Source: CAZAQS01 sp964486825 (GTDB lineage Bacteria; Chloroflexota; Anaerolineae; Anaerolineales; UBA4823). From it: a stretch of DNA of 20,742 bases. The translations under genes were made by a program, and so were the position numbers. This document shows, one piece after another, positions 13,893 to 20,742 of this stretch. Within the stretch, counting starts at the first letter, position 1. Each line of letters begins with the position of its first letter. The stretch covers positions 1-20,742 of the forward strand of contig CAZAQS010000063.1 in assembly GCA_964486825.1 (NCBI GenBank), read 5' to 3'. Below the pieces are notes generated by a model. The model ran no database searches. It was given only the letters and a program-made list of their open reading frames with translations, and had not been told where the DNA came from.

Positions 13893-15182
13893 TCACCCCC
13901 AAAGCAGCAGAAATACACCAGCCAGCATTCGCAGCAGGCTGCTCGCCAGCAGCATCGGCCGCAGTCCGATCCACTCGGCCAGAACCGGGCCTGACAGTGA
14001 ACCTGCCAGGATGCCAAGGTTCAAGGCCAGGTTATGCATGGCCATATGTGCAGGCCGGTCCTGCTCAGGGATGCGTTCCATCAAGCGATTTACTAATCCT
14101 CCATTCAGCAAACCGACTGCCACGCCACCGATGAGCGAAGCCAACCAGAACAACGAGGCGTCCTGGGCCAGGAACAGCAGCAGAGGATAACCTCCCAGGA
14201 TAAAGGCCCCGCGCACCGCCATCCCTTGATAACCAAACCGTGCCGCGAGACGACCCAGGCGGAGCGATACCAACATCACCAAAGCATGGAAGAGAGCGCT
14301 TCCCAGGCTGATTGCACCGTCCGACAGGCCAAGCTCGTTTACATAGAAGAGTGGGAAGACCGGCAAGGCCAGGTATTGGAAGGTATAAAAAATGAGATAG
14401 GCGAACAGGAAACGCCCAAAAGGACCTGTCAACAAATCCAGGCGCAGAATTTTCTGACCGCTCGTACGGGTCAGGTAGCGTAGACCTGAATGGCGGATGG
14501 CTTCCAGGGCGCGCAAAATACCAGGTGAGGCCAGCTCTCCCAGTGGTTTCCATACTCGAGCATGGCTTTCCTTGGGTGGCAATAGCTTCCCCAGATGATA
14601 GCTGCTCATCATTGCCCCCAGGCTGCCCAGTACAAAAACGATCTGGTAGTTGAATGGGAAGACCACCCGATCCAGGATTTGGCCGCAGGAGAGAGCAGAA
14701 AGGGTCACACTGATTGCCAATAAAGCATTCCTTCGCCCCACAACCTGGGCGCGCCAGTAGGGTGGAACGACATCTGCAAACATGGCATTAAAGGCGATCG
14801 CCAGCACAGTTCCCGGCACTGACATGTAAAGAGCGATCCAAACCAGCCCCCATACCTGATACCTTTCCCCTAGTAGCCAGGGCAGTGGAACCAACGCCAG
14901 GTAACCCAAGCGATGCCAAATCGAGAATAAATAGGCTACCCTGATCACTTGACGCTCTTCGAGCCACCTCCCCGCCGGCAGCGAGAATAGCAGGTTGACG
15001 AATCCAGGAGCAGCTGTTAGCAATCCGACCTGGAAAGTATTTGCTCCGGCTCTGGCAGCATAAACCGCCATAAAAGCCATACTGCTCCCAGCCAGAATCC
15101 CGTACCAGGCGATATCCGCATAGAGATGGTGGAAATTCTTACGCAGCTCCTCACCTGGAGGCAAGCTAATCGAAAGAGACAT
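13893..15182 (-). CDS. Major facilitator superfamily transporter
   Basis: A 429-residue protein with about twelve hydrophobic segments arranged as two sixes separated by a cytoplasmic loop (around residues 200-250). The first half contains the LPAGRWLEERQVIR loop typical of the MFS signature between helices 2 and 3. It ends 14 bases from rsmA, convergent, with no clear terminator. It follows the DPM1-type gene by 19 bases on the same strand and probably shares its transcript. Substrate unknown; drug or sugar efflux are common guesses for this fold, but nothing here supports either. Confidence 0.85.
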   Translation of the reverse strand: MSLSISLPPGEELRKNFHHLYADIAWYGILAGSSMAFMAVYAARAGANTFQVGLLTAAPGFVNLLFSLPAGRWLEERQVIRVAYLFSIWHRLGYLALVPLPWLLGERYQVWGLVWIALYMSVPGTVLAIAFNAMFADVVPPYWRAQVVGRRNALLAISVTLSALSCGQILDRVVFPFNYQIVFVLGSLGAMMSSYHLGKLLPPKESHARVWKPLGELASPGILRALEAIRHSGLRYLTRTSGQKILRLDLLTGPFGRFLFAYLIFYTFQYLALPVFPLFYVNELGLSDGAISLGSALFHALVMLVSLRLGRLAARFGYQGMAVRGAFILGGYPLLLFLAQDASLFWLASLIGGVAVGLLNGGLVNRLMERIPEQDRPAHMAMHNLALNLGILAGSLSGPVLAEWIGLRPMLLASSLLRMLAGVFLLLWG

Positions 15183-15201
15183 GAATAAAAAGCCGTTATT
15201 G

Positions 15202-15936
15202 CTAGCGCTTGGGGTTTAACTTACGGTAACGGAGCCAGAATTGCCACACCCGTATGGCGGCTTCGGCCTGGATGCGCAGCGACATTTTCGATTGCCCCCA
15301 GCGCCGGTCCGCAAAGTGGATGGGCACTTCTTCGAAGGTAAAGCCCAGCCGGTAGGCCAGGTATGCCATCTCTACCTGGAACGAGTAACCGTTCGAACGC
15401 ACCAGTTCTAGCGGCAAGCGCTGCAAGGTATGCCGTCGCCAAACTCGAAAACCACCTGTCACATCCCTAACGGGGATACCCAGGATGGAGCGTGCGTAAA
15501 AATTTCCGAAAGTGGACAAGCCTTTGCGCCAGGCCGGCCAACGCTCGTCCAGGCTGCCGCCAGGTATGTAGCGCGAACCCAGAGCGACATCACATTTCCC
15601 TAACGCTCCCAGCAAGTCAACCAGCTTTTGAGGTTGGTGGGAGAAATCGGCGTCCATTTGGGCAACCGCCTCAGCACCGTCTTCAAGCGATTGTTTGAAG
15701 CCCTCCAGGTAAGCCGTTCCGAGGCCTAGTTTCCCTGCCCTATGGCGTACCTGTAAGCGTCCCTGGTAAGAGGGCGCCATTTCCTCCACCAATGCGCCTG
15801 TACCGTCGGGGCTGTTATCATCAACGACCAGCACCCTGGTTCCCTCGAGCGGTAATGCAAATAAAGCGGAGATCAGCTTGGGAAGGTTCTCCGCTTCGTT
15901 ATAGGTGGGAATGACGATCGATAATTGCACAGGCAC
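15202..15936 (-). CDS. Family 2 glycosyltransferase, DPM1-type polyprenyl-phosphate mannosyltransferase
   Basis: A 244-residue soluble GT-A protein, the size of dolichyl-phosphate mannose synthases lacking a membrane tail. Key parts: LSIVIPTYNEAENL, DDNSPDGT (39-46), the metal-binding DAD at 95-97 (AQMDADFSH), GSRYIPGGS, the DVTGGFRVWRR loop, and the C-terminal RRWGQSKMS. It should transfer mannose (or another hexose) from GDP/UDP-sugar to a polyprenyl phosphate for extracellular glycosylation. Start is a GTG at 15936; another GTG lies two codons in. No Shine-Dalgarno is visible. It belongs functionally with the lipid-linked glycan theme of the PglC-like cassette, although it sits 4.4 kb away across the yabE-rsmA pair. 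Confidence 0.92.
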   Translation of the reverse strand: MPVQLSIVIPTYNEAENLPKLISALFALPLEGTRVLVVDDNSPDGTGALVEEMAPSYQGRLQVRHRAGKLGLGTAYLEGFKQSLEDGAEAVAQMDADFSHQPQKLVDLLGALGKCDVALGSRYIPGGSLDERWPAWRKGLSTFGNFYARSILGIPVRDVTGGFRVWRRHTLQRLPLELVRSNGYSFQVEMAYLAYRLGFTFEEVPIHFADRRWGQSKMSLRIQAEAAIRVWQFWLRYRKLNPKR

Positions 15937-15962
15937 TCTATAAGAGATGATTTTGTATAGGA

Positions 15963-15968
15963 ATTATA
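15963..15968 (-). promoter_or_regulatory. Candidate -10 box of the DPM1-type gene
   Basis: A perfect TATAAT on the minus strand, 26 bases before GTG 15936. No -35 match at the proper distance is seen. Confidence 0.35.
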
Positions 15969-16045
15969 CCTCTCCGCCTCTGAATCGGTTGCCTGTCATT
16001 TCACCCCAAATAGAGACCTAGCGGCTACATTAGCCTTCGTTGACC

Positions 16046-16687
16046 CTACCCGATTGGAGTCTTTTGGATTGTGTATTCGCAAACCAGGTCCCCCATCGCC
16101 ATGCACCTCGATTCATTCACCCGGAACTCGTGGCCGCCCGACAACCATTTCAACCCCTCCTGCAGCAGTCCGCAGCCCATATAACAGACCGGCTTGTCCA
16201 ACCCGGTGCGCCCCCAACACTGGGGGCAACGATGGATGGTGTAAATGAATTCGTGTTCCCTTTCCTCGACCGTGCTGCGCTGGTCGCTGATTTGGCTGAA
16301 GATTTTTGCCATCGTGGGTATGCCGATCTTTAGCTTGGTGCTCAACGGCAGGACCTTGAAGGCCAGGTCGCCCACACCTGCTAATGCGCCGAAGTTACGC
16401 AACACATCTGCAAAGGTAGCTCGCCCGGCCCTTAGCGCCAAGCCCCTTCCACCCCGCGGGCCGTACATCTCCTCCAGCGCCCAGCTAATAGCGGTGAAGT
16501 CTGCGAAATCGAACTCCCTCTCCAGGTTATTTGGAGGATAGTTATCGATCAGATTAGGAAGATGAGCCAGGTTTAGGATCGCGTTCAAGCCGTTATTGCC
16601 CATTACGCTGCCGAGCGACTCCAGCGTAATCCTGGCAGCCTTGTTCGGGTAGAAGTATCCGCTCTTCTGAATGGGTTCCATGATCAT
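16046..16687 (-). CDS. V4R-like domain protein with six C-terminal cysteines
   Basis: A 213-residue soluble protein. The N-terminal half is helical; the C-terminal part carries HRCPQCWGR, VCYMGCGLLQEGL and RCMAMGDLVCEY, giving Cys at 154, 157, 168, 172, 195 and 203. The order and spacing recall V4R (4-vinyl reductase-type) domains, which bind small hydrophobic ligands or metal and appear in bacteriochlorophyll enzymes and regulators; the assignment is by pattern and moderate. It follows the Roadblock gene by 8 bases, so the two are a transcriptional unit. A V4R and Roadblock pairing is known mainly in archaeal and bacterial signalling contexts; here it may sense a ligand for small-GTPase or cell-polarity control. 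No photosynthesis genes are nearby. Confidence 0.72.
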   Translation of the reverse strand: MIMEPIQKSGYFYPNKAARITLESLGSVMGNNGLNAILNLAHLPNLIDNYPPNNLEREFDFADFTAISWALEEMYGPRGGRGLALRAGRATFADVLRNFGALAGVGDLAFKVLPLSTKLKIGIPTMAKIFSQISDQRSTVEEREHEFIYTIHRCPQCWGRTGLDKPVCYMGCGLLQEGLKWLSGGHEFRVNESRCMAMGDLVCEYTIQKTPIG

Positions 16688-16695
16688 GCCACTGT

Positions 16696-17067
16696 TCAGA
16701 TCAGCCGGGTCAGGTCCTGGGCTGCGCGCCGCATATCCAGGAAGATCAGGCCAAGCTTGGCCTGTTCACGGGCCAGCGCAGTCAGGACAGCGTCCTCACC
16801 CACGGACATCAGAACCACGTAGCCTCTCTCGCCTTTGATATAGACCTGGTCGAGTGAGCCGCGCCCTAGTTCCGATGCGATGCGCTCTCCCAGGGAGAGC
16901 ATGGCAGCAGACATGGCAGACACGCGGTCCTCTTCGACCTCAGCAGGCAGGGCAGAAGCGATGCACAGGCCATCCACACTAACGACCGCGGAAGCTTCGA
17001 TATCTGGGGAAGAGACCTGCAGGTCTCTCAACCGTTCCACCATCAATTGAGAACGTGATTTCGTCAA
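16696..17067 (-). CDS. Roadblock/LC7 domain protein (MglB-like)
   Basis: A 123-residue single-domain Roadblock/LC7 protein: DIEASAVVSVDGLCIASALP, then the helix MSAAMLSLGERIASELGRG, and the beta strands VYIKGERGYVVLMSVGEDAVLTAL. Such proteins regulate small Ras-like GTPases (MglB acts on MglA in Myxococcus), but no GTPase gene is in this window. The start is TTG 17067, supported by AAGGAG seven bases upstream. It is the first gene of a two-gene unit with the V4R-like protein and is divergent from the ABC importer genes. Confidence 0.9.
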   Translation of the reverse strand: MTKSRSQLMVERLRDLQVSSPDIEASAVVSVDGLCIASALPAEVEEDRVSAMSAAMLSLGERIASELGRGSLDQVYIKGERGYVVLMSVGEDAVLTALAREQAKLGLIFLDMRRAAQDLTRLI

Positions 17068-17116
17068 GGCGCTGCTCCTTGCATTTTGGATTGAAAAGTT
17101 CTACGAATATGAACTT

Positions 17117-17145
17117 AATTTAGCATAGCGTCCTGCCTGTGTCAA
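17117..17145 (-). promoter_or_regulatory. Sigma70-type promoter of the Roadblock/V4R pair
   Basis: On the minus strand TTGACA (17145-17140), a 17-base spacer, and TAAATT (17122-17117) preceded by TGc, an extended -10. The -35 is perfect. The predicted start near 17110 gives a ~43-base leader containing AAGGAG. Confidence 0.65.
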
Positions 17146-17154
17146 GCAAATCGG

Positions 17155-17163
17155 TGCTATAAT
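17155..17163 (+). promoter_or_regulatory. Extended -10 promoter of the ABC importer operon
   Basis: TGcTATAAT has a perfect -10 with the extended TGn but no good -35. Its upstream half overlaps the region used by the divergent Roadblock promoter. Confidence 0.5.
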
Positions 17164-17231
17164 CACTGATTGTGCAAGATGCTTGCCATTTTGTTAAGAA
17201 ATTGAAGATCCAGGAGGGCCTCCAGTTAGAA

Positions 17232-18209
17232 ATGCAGCTAATAAAAACCATCCGCTCTTTTGCCCTTTACTTCATTTTGATTAGCTCTCTCCTCTCCGGC
17301 TGTGTTGCCCCCATTCCTGCGCCTCAAGCACAGGAAGGCCCTGTTACATTGAAAATTGCCATCATCCCTGTGCTCGAATCCCTACCCCTCTACATCGCCC
17401 AGAGTGAGGGGTTGTTTGCCGAGCAGGGCGTCAACGTAGAATTCATCCCGGCCGGTTCAGCCCCGGTGCGCGACCAGTTAATCATATCTGGAGAAGCAGA
17501 CGGAATGGTCAACGAAGTCTTGACCACCATGTTGATCAATCGTGAACAGGTCCAGCTACAGATCGTGCGCTATGCCCGGACTGCCACCTCCGAATCGCCC
17601 TTGTTCCGCATTCTGGCCTCCAGTAAAAGCGGGATTACCACTCCAGAAGGCCTCAAAGGTGTAGAGATCGGTATCTCGCACGGCACGGTCATCGAATACC
17701 TGACCGACCGCTTGTTGCAAGCCGAGGGATTAACCACAGGGGAGATCAAGACCGTGGCAGTCCCCGGCATATCCGACCGCATGGTACTGTTGGAGTCGGG
17801 GGAGTTGAGCGCCGCCATGTTGCCTGATCCGTTAGCCTCTCTGGCGGTATTGCAAGGCGCCAATGTGGCAGTGGACGATTCGCGGCATCCCGAATACAGC
17901 TTCAGCACTATCACATTCCGCAAGGCAGTGACGGACGAGCACCCGCAGGCCGTGCGCGCCTTCCTGGCAGCCATGGAAGAGGCCGTGGAGCGCATCAATT
18001 CCGATCCAAACGCATGGGATGCCCTACTTGGCGAGCAAAACCTGGTTCCCCCGCCCCTGATGGGTACCTTCCAGCTTCCAAAATTTGCCACAGCCGGTGT
18101 GCCTACCCAGGCCCAGTGGGATGACGTCCTGGTATGGGCAAAAGAGAAAAACCTTTTGGAGGTCGACCTGGCCTACGCCGAAACGGTGACAGCCGAATTC
18201 CTTCCATAG
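17232..18209 (+). CDS. ABC importer substrate-binding lipoprotein, NitT/TauT (NMT1/SsuA-like) family
   Basis: The start at ATG 17232 gives a lipoprotein signal peptide ending in LLSGC with lipidated Cys24; AGGAGGG lies 13 bases upstream. A GTG at 17172 in the same frame, 8 bases after a TATAAT, would be a leaderless start with a 20-residue extension; I cannot exclude it. After the Pro-rich linker the mature protein begins LKIAIIPVLESLPLYIAQSEGLF, the usual NMT1/SsuA-type opening, and contains GSAPVRDQLIISGEADGMVNE and GISHGTVIEYLTDRLL. It should capture a small solute (nitrate, taurine, alkanesulfonate, pyrimidine or other). The ligand cannot be read from the sequence. ATPase and permease follow. 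Confidence 0.9.
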   Translation: MQLIKTIRSFALYFILISSLLSGCVAPIPAPQAQEGPVTLKIAIIPVLESLPLYIAQSEGLFAEQGVNVEFIPAGSAPVRDQLIISGEADGMVNEVLTTMLINREQVQLQIVRYARTATSESPLFRILASSKSGITTPEGLKGVEIGISHGTVIEYLTDRLLQAEGLTTGEIKTVAVPGISDRMVLLESGELSAAMLPDPLASLAVLQGANVAVDDSRHPEYSFSTITFRKAVTDEHPQAVRAFLAAMEEAVERINSDPNAWDALLGEQNLVPPPLMGTFQLPKFATAGVPTQAQWDDVLVWAKEKNLLEVDLAYAETVTAEFLP

Positions 18210-18236
18210 GACCTGCTAGACCAATAGATTTCAAGC

Positions 18237-18998
18237 ATGATCCACCTGGAATCCCTGACCTTTGCTTACGGGCAAGGGCCGCTGATATTCGAAAATTTTA
18301 ACTGGTGCGCCGGGAAGGGCGAAGCCTGGGCAGTCTTAGGTCCCTCTGGATGCGGCAAGACGACCCTCTTGTACCTGCTATCCGGCTTGCAGTTCCCTAT
18401 CTCCGGGCGCGTGCTGCTCGATGACCTCCCTTTGGACAGGCCGCGCCCGCGTACCGGTTTGATCTTGCAGGAGTACGGCCTGCTCCCCTGGGCCACTGTC
18501 CGCGAAAACGCCTTGTTGGGATTGCGGGTACGCAGTTTCTACGGGCCGGACGGGAAACATGCTCCCAAGGACTACAAGCCAAGCCTGGCGGTAGAACACT
18601 GGCTGGAGCGCCTGGGGATCAGCAGGCTAAAAGATAAGTACCCCGGCCAGATCTCCGGTGGGCAACGGCAGAGGACTGCTATTGCCAGAACCTTAGCTCT
18701 CAACCCGGACTTGTTATTGATGGATGAGCCCTTTTCTTCTCTGGATGCACCCACCCGAGAAGGTCTTCAGAACCTGATGTTGGAGCTGTGGGCAGAACAA
18801 CAACTCAGCATGGTCATTGTGACCCACGCCATTGAGGAAGCCGCTATCCTGGGACAGAAAATCCTGCTGCTCGGCGATCCTCCAAATACCCATCCGCAGG
18901 TCATCGAGAACCCAGGCGCGGCGGATACAAGCTTCCGCGATACAGCGACCTACCTGGCGCTTTGTAAAGATTTGCGCAGCCGGATGGAAGCCAGATGA
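18237..18998 (+). CDS. ABC importer ATPase (SsuB/TauB-like)
   Basis: A 253-residue nucleotide-binding subunit. Walker A GPSGCGKTT (35-43), Q-loop LQEYGLLPW (Gln78), signature ISGGQRQR (139-146), Walker B LLLMDEPF (Asp163-Glu164), D-loop SSLD and the switch His197 (VTHAIEE) are all intact. It hydrolyses ATP on the cytoplasmic face to power the permease encoded next. The ATG is 27 bases after the substrate-binding gene, and the stop overlaps the permease start (ATGA). LLPW and the length are usual for NitT/TauT-family ATPases. Confidence 0.95.
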   Translation: MIHLESLTFAYGQGPLIFENFNWCAGKGEAWAVLGPSGCGKTTLLYLLSGLQFPISGRVLLDDLPLDRPRPRTGLILQEYGLLPWATVRENALLGLRVRSFYGPDGKHAPKDYKPSLAVEHWLERLGISRLKDKYPGQISGGQRQRTAIARTLALNPDLLLMDEPFSSLDAPTREGLQNLMLELWAEQQLSMVIVTHAIEEAAILGQKILLLGDPPNTHPQVIENPGAADTSFRDTATYLALCKDLRSRMEAR

Positions 18999-19735
18999 GA
19001 CGCCGTGATTTGCTCTTAGCCGTCCTGGCTTTGCTGGTGGCCTGGCACATAACGGCCTGGCTGGTCGACCGTCCCATCTTGCCGGCGCCCGGGCGGGTCG
19101 CAATTGTCTTCTTCCAGGAGCTTGGGAACGGGTTGCTAGATCACTTCCTGGCCAGCCTGTGGCGGGTGCTCTCCAGTACATTCCTGGCCATCCTCCTGGC
19201 AGCGCCGGCCGGGTTAGCCCTGGGACAGTCGAAGTCCTTGAACAACCTGTTTTCCCCGTTGCTATACCTCCTGTATCCCATCCCCAAGGTCGTTTTCGTC
19301 CCCATCATCCTGCTATTCTGGGGAATTGGGGATATCTCCAAGATCGTGATCATCTTTTTGATCCTGTTCTTTCAAATCATCGTGCTGGTGCGCGACCAGG
19401 CTGCTTCCATCCGCCCGGAACTCATCCAGAGCGTGCGTAGCCTTGGTGCAGGACGCCGGGCGCTCTTCCGCTTCGTTTACCTGCCCGCCAGCCTGCCGGC
19501 AATCCTTACGGCCCTGCGCCAATCGGTAGGCACGGCCGTAGCGGTGTTATATATCGCTGAGCTTTTCGCCACTCAAAAAGGTCTGGGTTATTACATCTAC
19601 TTAAATGGGACCACCCTGTATAACCACCCGGCCATGTATGCTGGGATCGTGGCCATGAGCCTGATGGGAATGGGCTTGTATTTTACGGTGGACTGGCTCG
19701 AGCGCTGGCTGGCGCCCTGGCAAATGGCGCGCTGA
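18995..19735 (+). CDS. ABC importer permease (SsuC/TauC-like)
   Basis: A 246-residue inner-membrane subunit with about six helices and the cytoplasmic EAA loop VRSLGAGRRALFRFVYLPASLPAI (~147-170), which couples to the ATPase. The ATG overlaps the ATPase stop by 4 bases (ATGA), typical of translational coupling. It forms a homodimer with the ATPase and lipoprotein in known NitT/TauT importers. It ends 15 bases from menA, which is convergent. Confidence 0.93.
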   Translation: MRRRDLLLAVLALLVAWHITAWLVDRPILPAPGRVAIVFFQELGNGLLDHFLASLWRVLSSTFLAILLAAPAGLALGQSKSLNNLFSPLLYLLYPIPKVVFVPIILLFWGIGDISKIVIIFLILFFQIIVLVRDQAASIRPELIQSVRSLGAGRRALFRFVYLPASLPAILTALRQSVGTAVAVLYIAELFATQKGLGYYIYLNGTTLYNHPAMYAGIVAMSLMGMGLYFTVDWLERWLAPWQMAR

Positions 19736-19750
19736 GCGCTCTGCTCCTTT

Positions 19751-20650
19751 TCAAAGAAGCAAACCAATCGAAAAGAGGATTGCGTAAGCCAGCTCAAACT
19801 GGCCTGTTCCGGCCAAGGCCCGGTTCAAGGGCTGGCCTACCTCCCGGTAGATCATGCGCACCAGGGGCAGCAGCAGGGGTACGGACAGCCAGCTCAGCAT
19901 CACCCAACCAGATGTGATTCTCAGGGACCACATCAACAGCGGAACAAGATAAGCGCCAACCACGCATACCAGGTACTCTATGCGTGCTCCTCTCGCGCCC
20001 AGGCGGACAGCCAGCGTCATTTTGCCAGCGCTGCGGTCGGTTTCGATATCCCTCAGGTTGTTAACCACCAGGATGGCAGTGGTCAATAAGCCGATCGGGA
20101 GGCAGGCCCATACAGCCGCCGGAGTCAGCTGCCCGGCTTGTACGTAATAAGTCCCGCATACTGCTACCGGCCCGAAGAAGATGAAAACGAACAGGTCGCC
20201 TAACCCGTAATAGCCAAAAGGCAGCGGCCCGCCGGTATACAAGATGGCTGCTGCAATCGATGCCAGGCCAACCAGGACGATAGGCCATCCAGCTACAAAC
20301 GCCAGGTATAGCCCTAGCAGCCCGGCCAGCGCAAAGGTAACCCACATGCCTGCCATCACCTGCCGGGGCGCAAGCAGTCCGGCTTGAGTTACGCGCAGCG
20401 GGCCCAAGCGGGCTGAAGTGTCGGCTCCCCGGTGGAAGTCAAACACATCGTTGGCGATATTTGCCCCTACCTGCAGGAGCAAGGCCGCCAGCAGTGCAGC
20501 CAGGGCCGGGCCAAGACGGAAGCGCCCATCGGCAAGCGCCAGGGCGATGCCCACGACGACCGGGGAAGCTGCTGCCGGTAAGGTGCGCGGCCGGGCTGCC
20601 AGCAGCCAGACCTGGAAGGTATTGGGTTTACGACTGTCTTTTTCGATCAT
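19751..20650 (-). CDS. menA: 1,4-dihydroxy-2-naphthoate polyprenyltransferase MenA
   Basis: A 299-residue UbiA-superfamily membrane protein with about eight helices. The first prenyl-diphosphate/Mg2+ motif is NDVFDFHRGAD (67-77) and the second NNLRDIETDRSAGK (197-210), including Asp201 and Asp205. The AARPRTLPAAASPVVVG N-terminus is characteristic of MenA. It prenylates 1,4-dihydroxy-2-naphthoate to demethylmenaquinone, so the organism probably uses menaquinone. ATG 20650 has no strong Shine-Dalgarno. The 92 bases to the window edge show one inverted repeat (TTCCGTC/GACGGAA, 20659-20702, approximate) but no clear promoter. Other UbiA prenyltransferases are less likely because of the two conserved motifs and the N-terminus. 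Confidence 0.9.
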   Translation of the reverse strand: MIEKDSRKPNTFQVWLLAARPRTLPAAASPVVVGIALALADGRFRLGPALAALLAALLLQVGANIANDVFDFHRGADTSARLGPLRVTQAGLLAPRQVMAGMWVTFALAGLLGLYLAFVAGWPIVLVGLASIAAAILYTGGPLPFGYYGLGDLFVFIFFGPVAVCGTYYVQAGQLTPAAVWACLPIGLLTTAILVVNNLRDIETDRSAGKMTLAVRLGARGARIEYLVCVVGAYLVPLLMWSLRITSGWVMLSWLSVPLLLPLVRMIYREVGQPLNRALAGTGQFELAYAILFSIGLLL

Positions 20651-20742
20651 TAGAGTGTTCCGTCTTATACGACTATAGATCCTTGAACCATATCTGACGG
20701 AATAATAGTATACCCATTCGTAATTGATTAAGGTAATGTATT

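Noticed and set aside
16023..16035. GGCTA/TAGCC hairpin after the V4R-like gene as a terminator
   Set aside because: The 5-bp stem is short and is not followed by a T run on the transcribed strand.
17164..17231. A riboswitch (for example thiamine diphosphate) ahead of the ABC importer
   Set aside because: Only about 60 bases separate the -10 box from the ATG and no conserved aptamer elements or terminator hairpin are visible.
20658..20702. Inverted repeat TTCCGTC/GACGGAA upstream of menA
   Set aside because: Seven-base arms 31 bases apart occur by chance, and no promoter could be placed with it.

Overview
The window reads as a gene-dense chromosomal segment of a Gram-positive-like (monoderm) bacterium, most likely a Chloroflexota (Anaerolineae-like) genome. 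This is an inference from gene content: a yabE-like gene next to rsmA, a bacterial Thg1-like protein, a Roadblock/V4R pair, a DegS/LiaS-type two-component system with small membrane and amphipathic proteins, MenA (menaquinone) and a DPM1-type polyprenyl-phosphate mannosyltransferase. No database search was possible. There are no rRNA, tRNA, CRISPR or IS features visible, and no gene-free stretch longer than about 230 bases.

Layout. 1-975: 3' part of a sucrose-phosphorylase-family GH13 gene, cut by the window edge. 1044-5079 (+): a histidine kinase and NarL-type response regulator, a six-helix membrane protein, a charged helical protein with a C-terminal HPDD repeat, and a deoxynucleoside kinase. 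11532-5137 (-): one tightly packed run of seven genes (PglC-like phosphoglycosyl transferase, E1 alpha, Thg1-like protein, E1 beta, a lipoyl/subunit-binding/PglD-NeuD-like fusion, an EEP-fold phosphodiesterase, and a PhzF-like isomerase). 11645-13878 (+): a YabE-like cell-wall protein and RsmA. 15936-13893 (-): DPM1-type glycosyltransferase and an MFS transporter. 17067-16046 (-): Roadblock/LC7 protein and a V4R-like Cys-rich protein. 17232-19735 (+): a NitT/TauT-type ABC importer (lipoprotein, ATPase, permease). 20650-19751 (-): MenA.

The most unusual part is the 7010-11532 cassette. Both halves of a thiamine-diphosphate 2-oxoacid dehydrogenase (E1) sit with a protein that has the front end of an E2 (lipoyl domain with ETTK lysine, short peripheral-subunit-binding-like segment) but, in place of the E2 acyltransferase domain, carries a PglD/NeuD-type nucleotide-sugar N/O-acyltransferase. 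A PglC-like phosphoglycosyl transferase heads the same operon. The inferred job is to make an acyl group by oxidative decarboxylation of a 2-oxoacid, hold it on a lipoyl arm and deliver it to an amino sugar that is then loaded onto a polyprenyl phosphate. This is a hypothesis; what the sequence shows is the domain fusion and the operon.

Several promoters look like extended -10 elements (TGnTAnAAT). At the divergent 11533-11644 region both -10 hexamers lie only 6-8 bases from the ATG, which suggests leaderless mRNAs.
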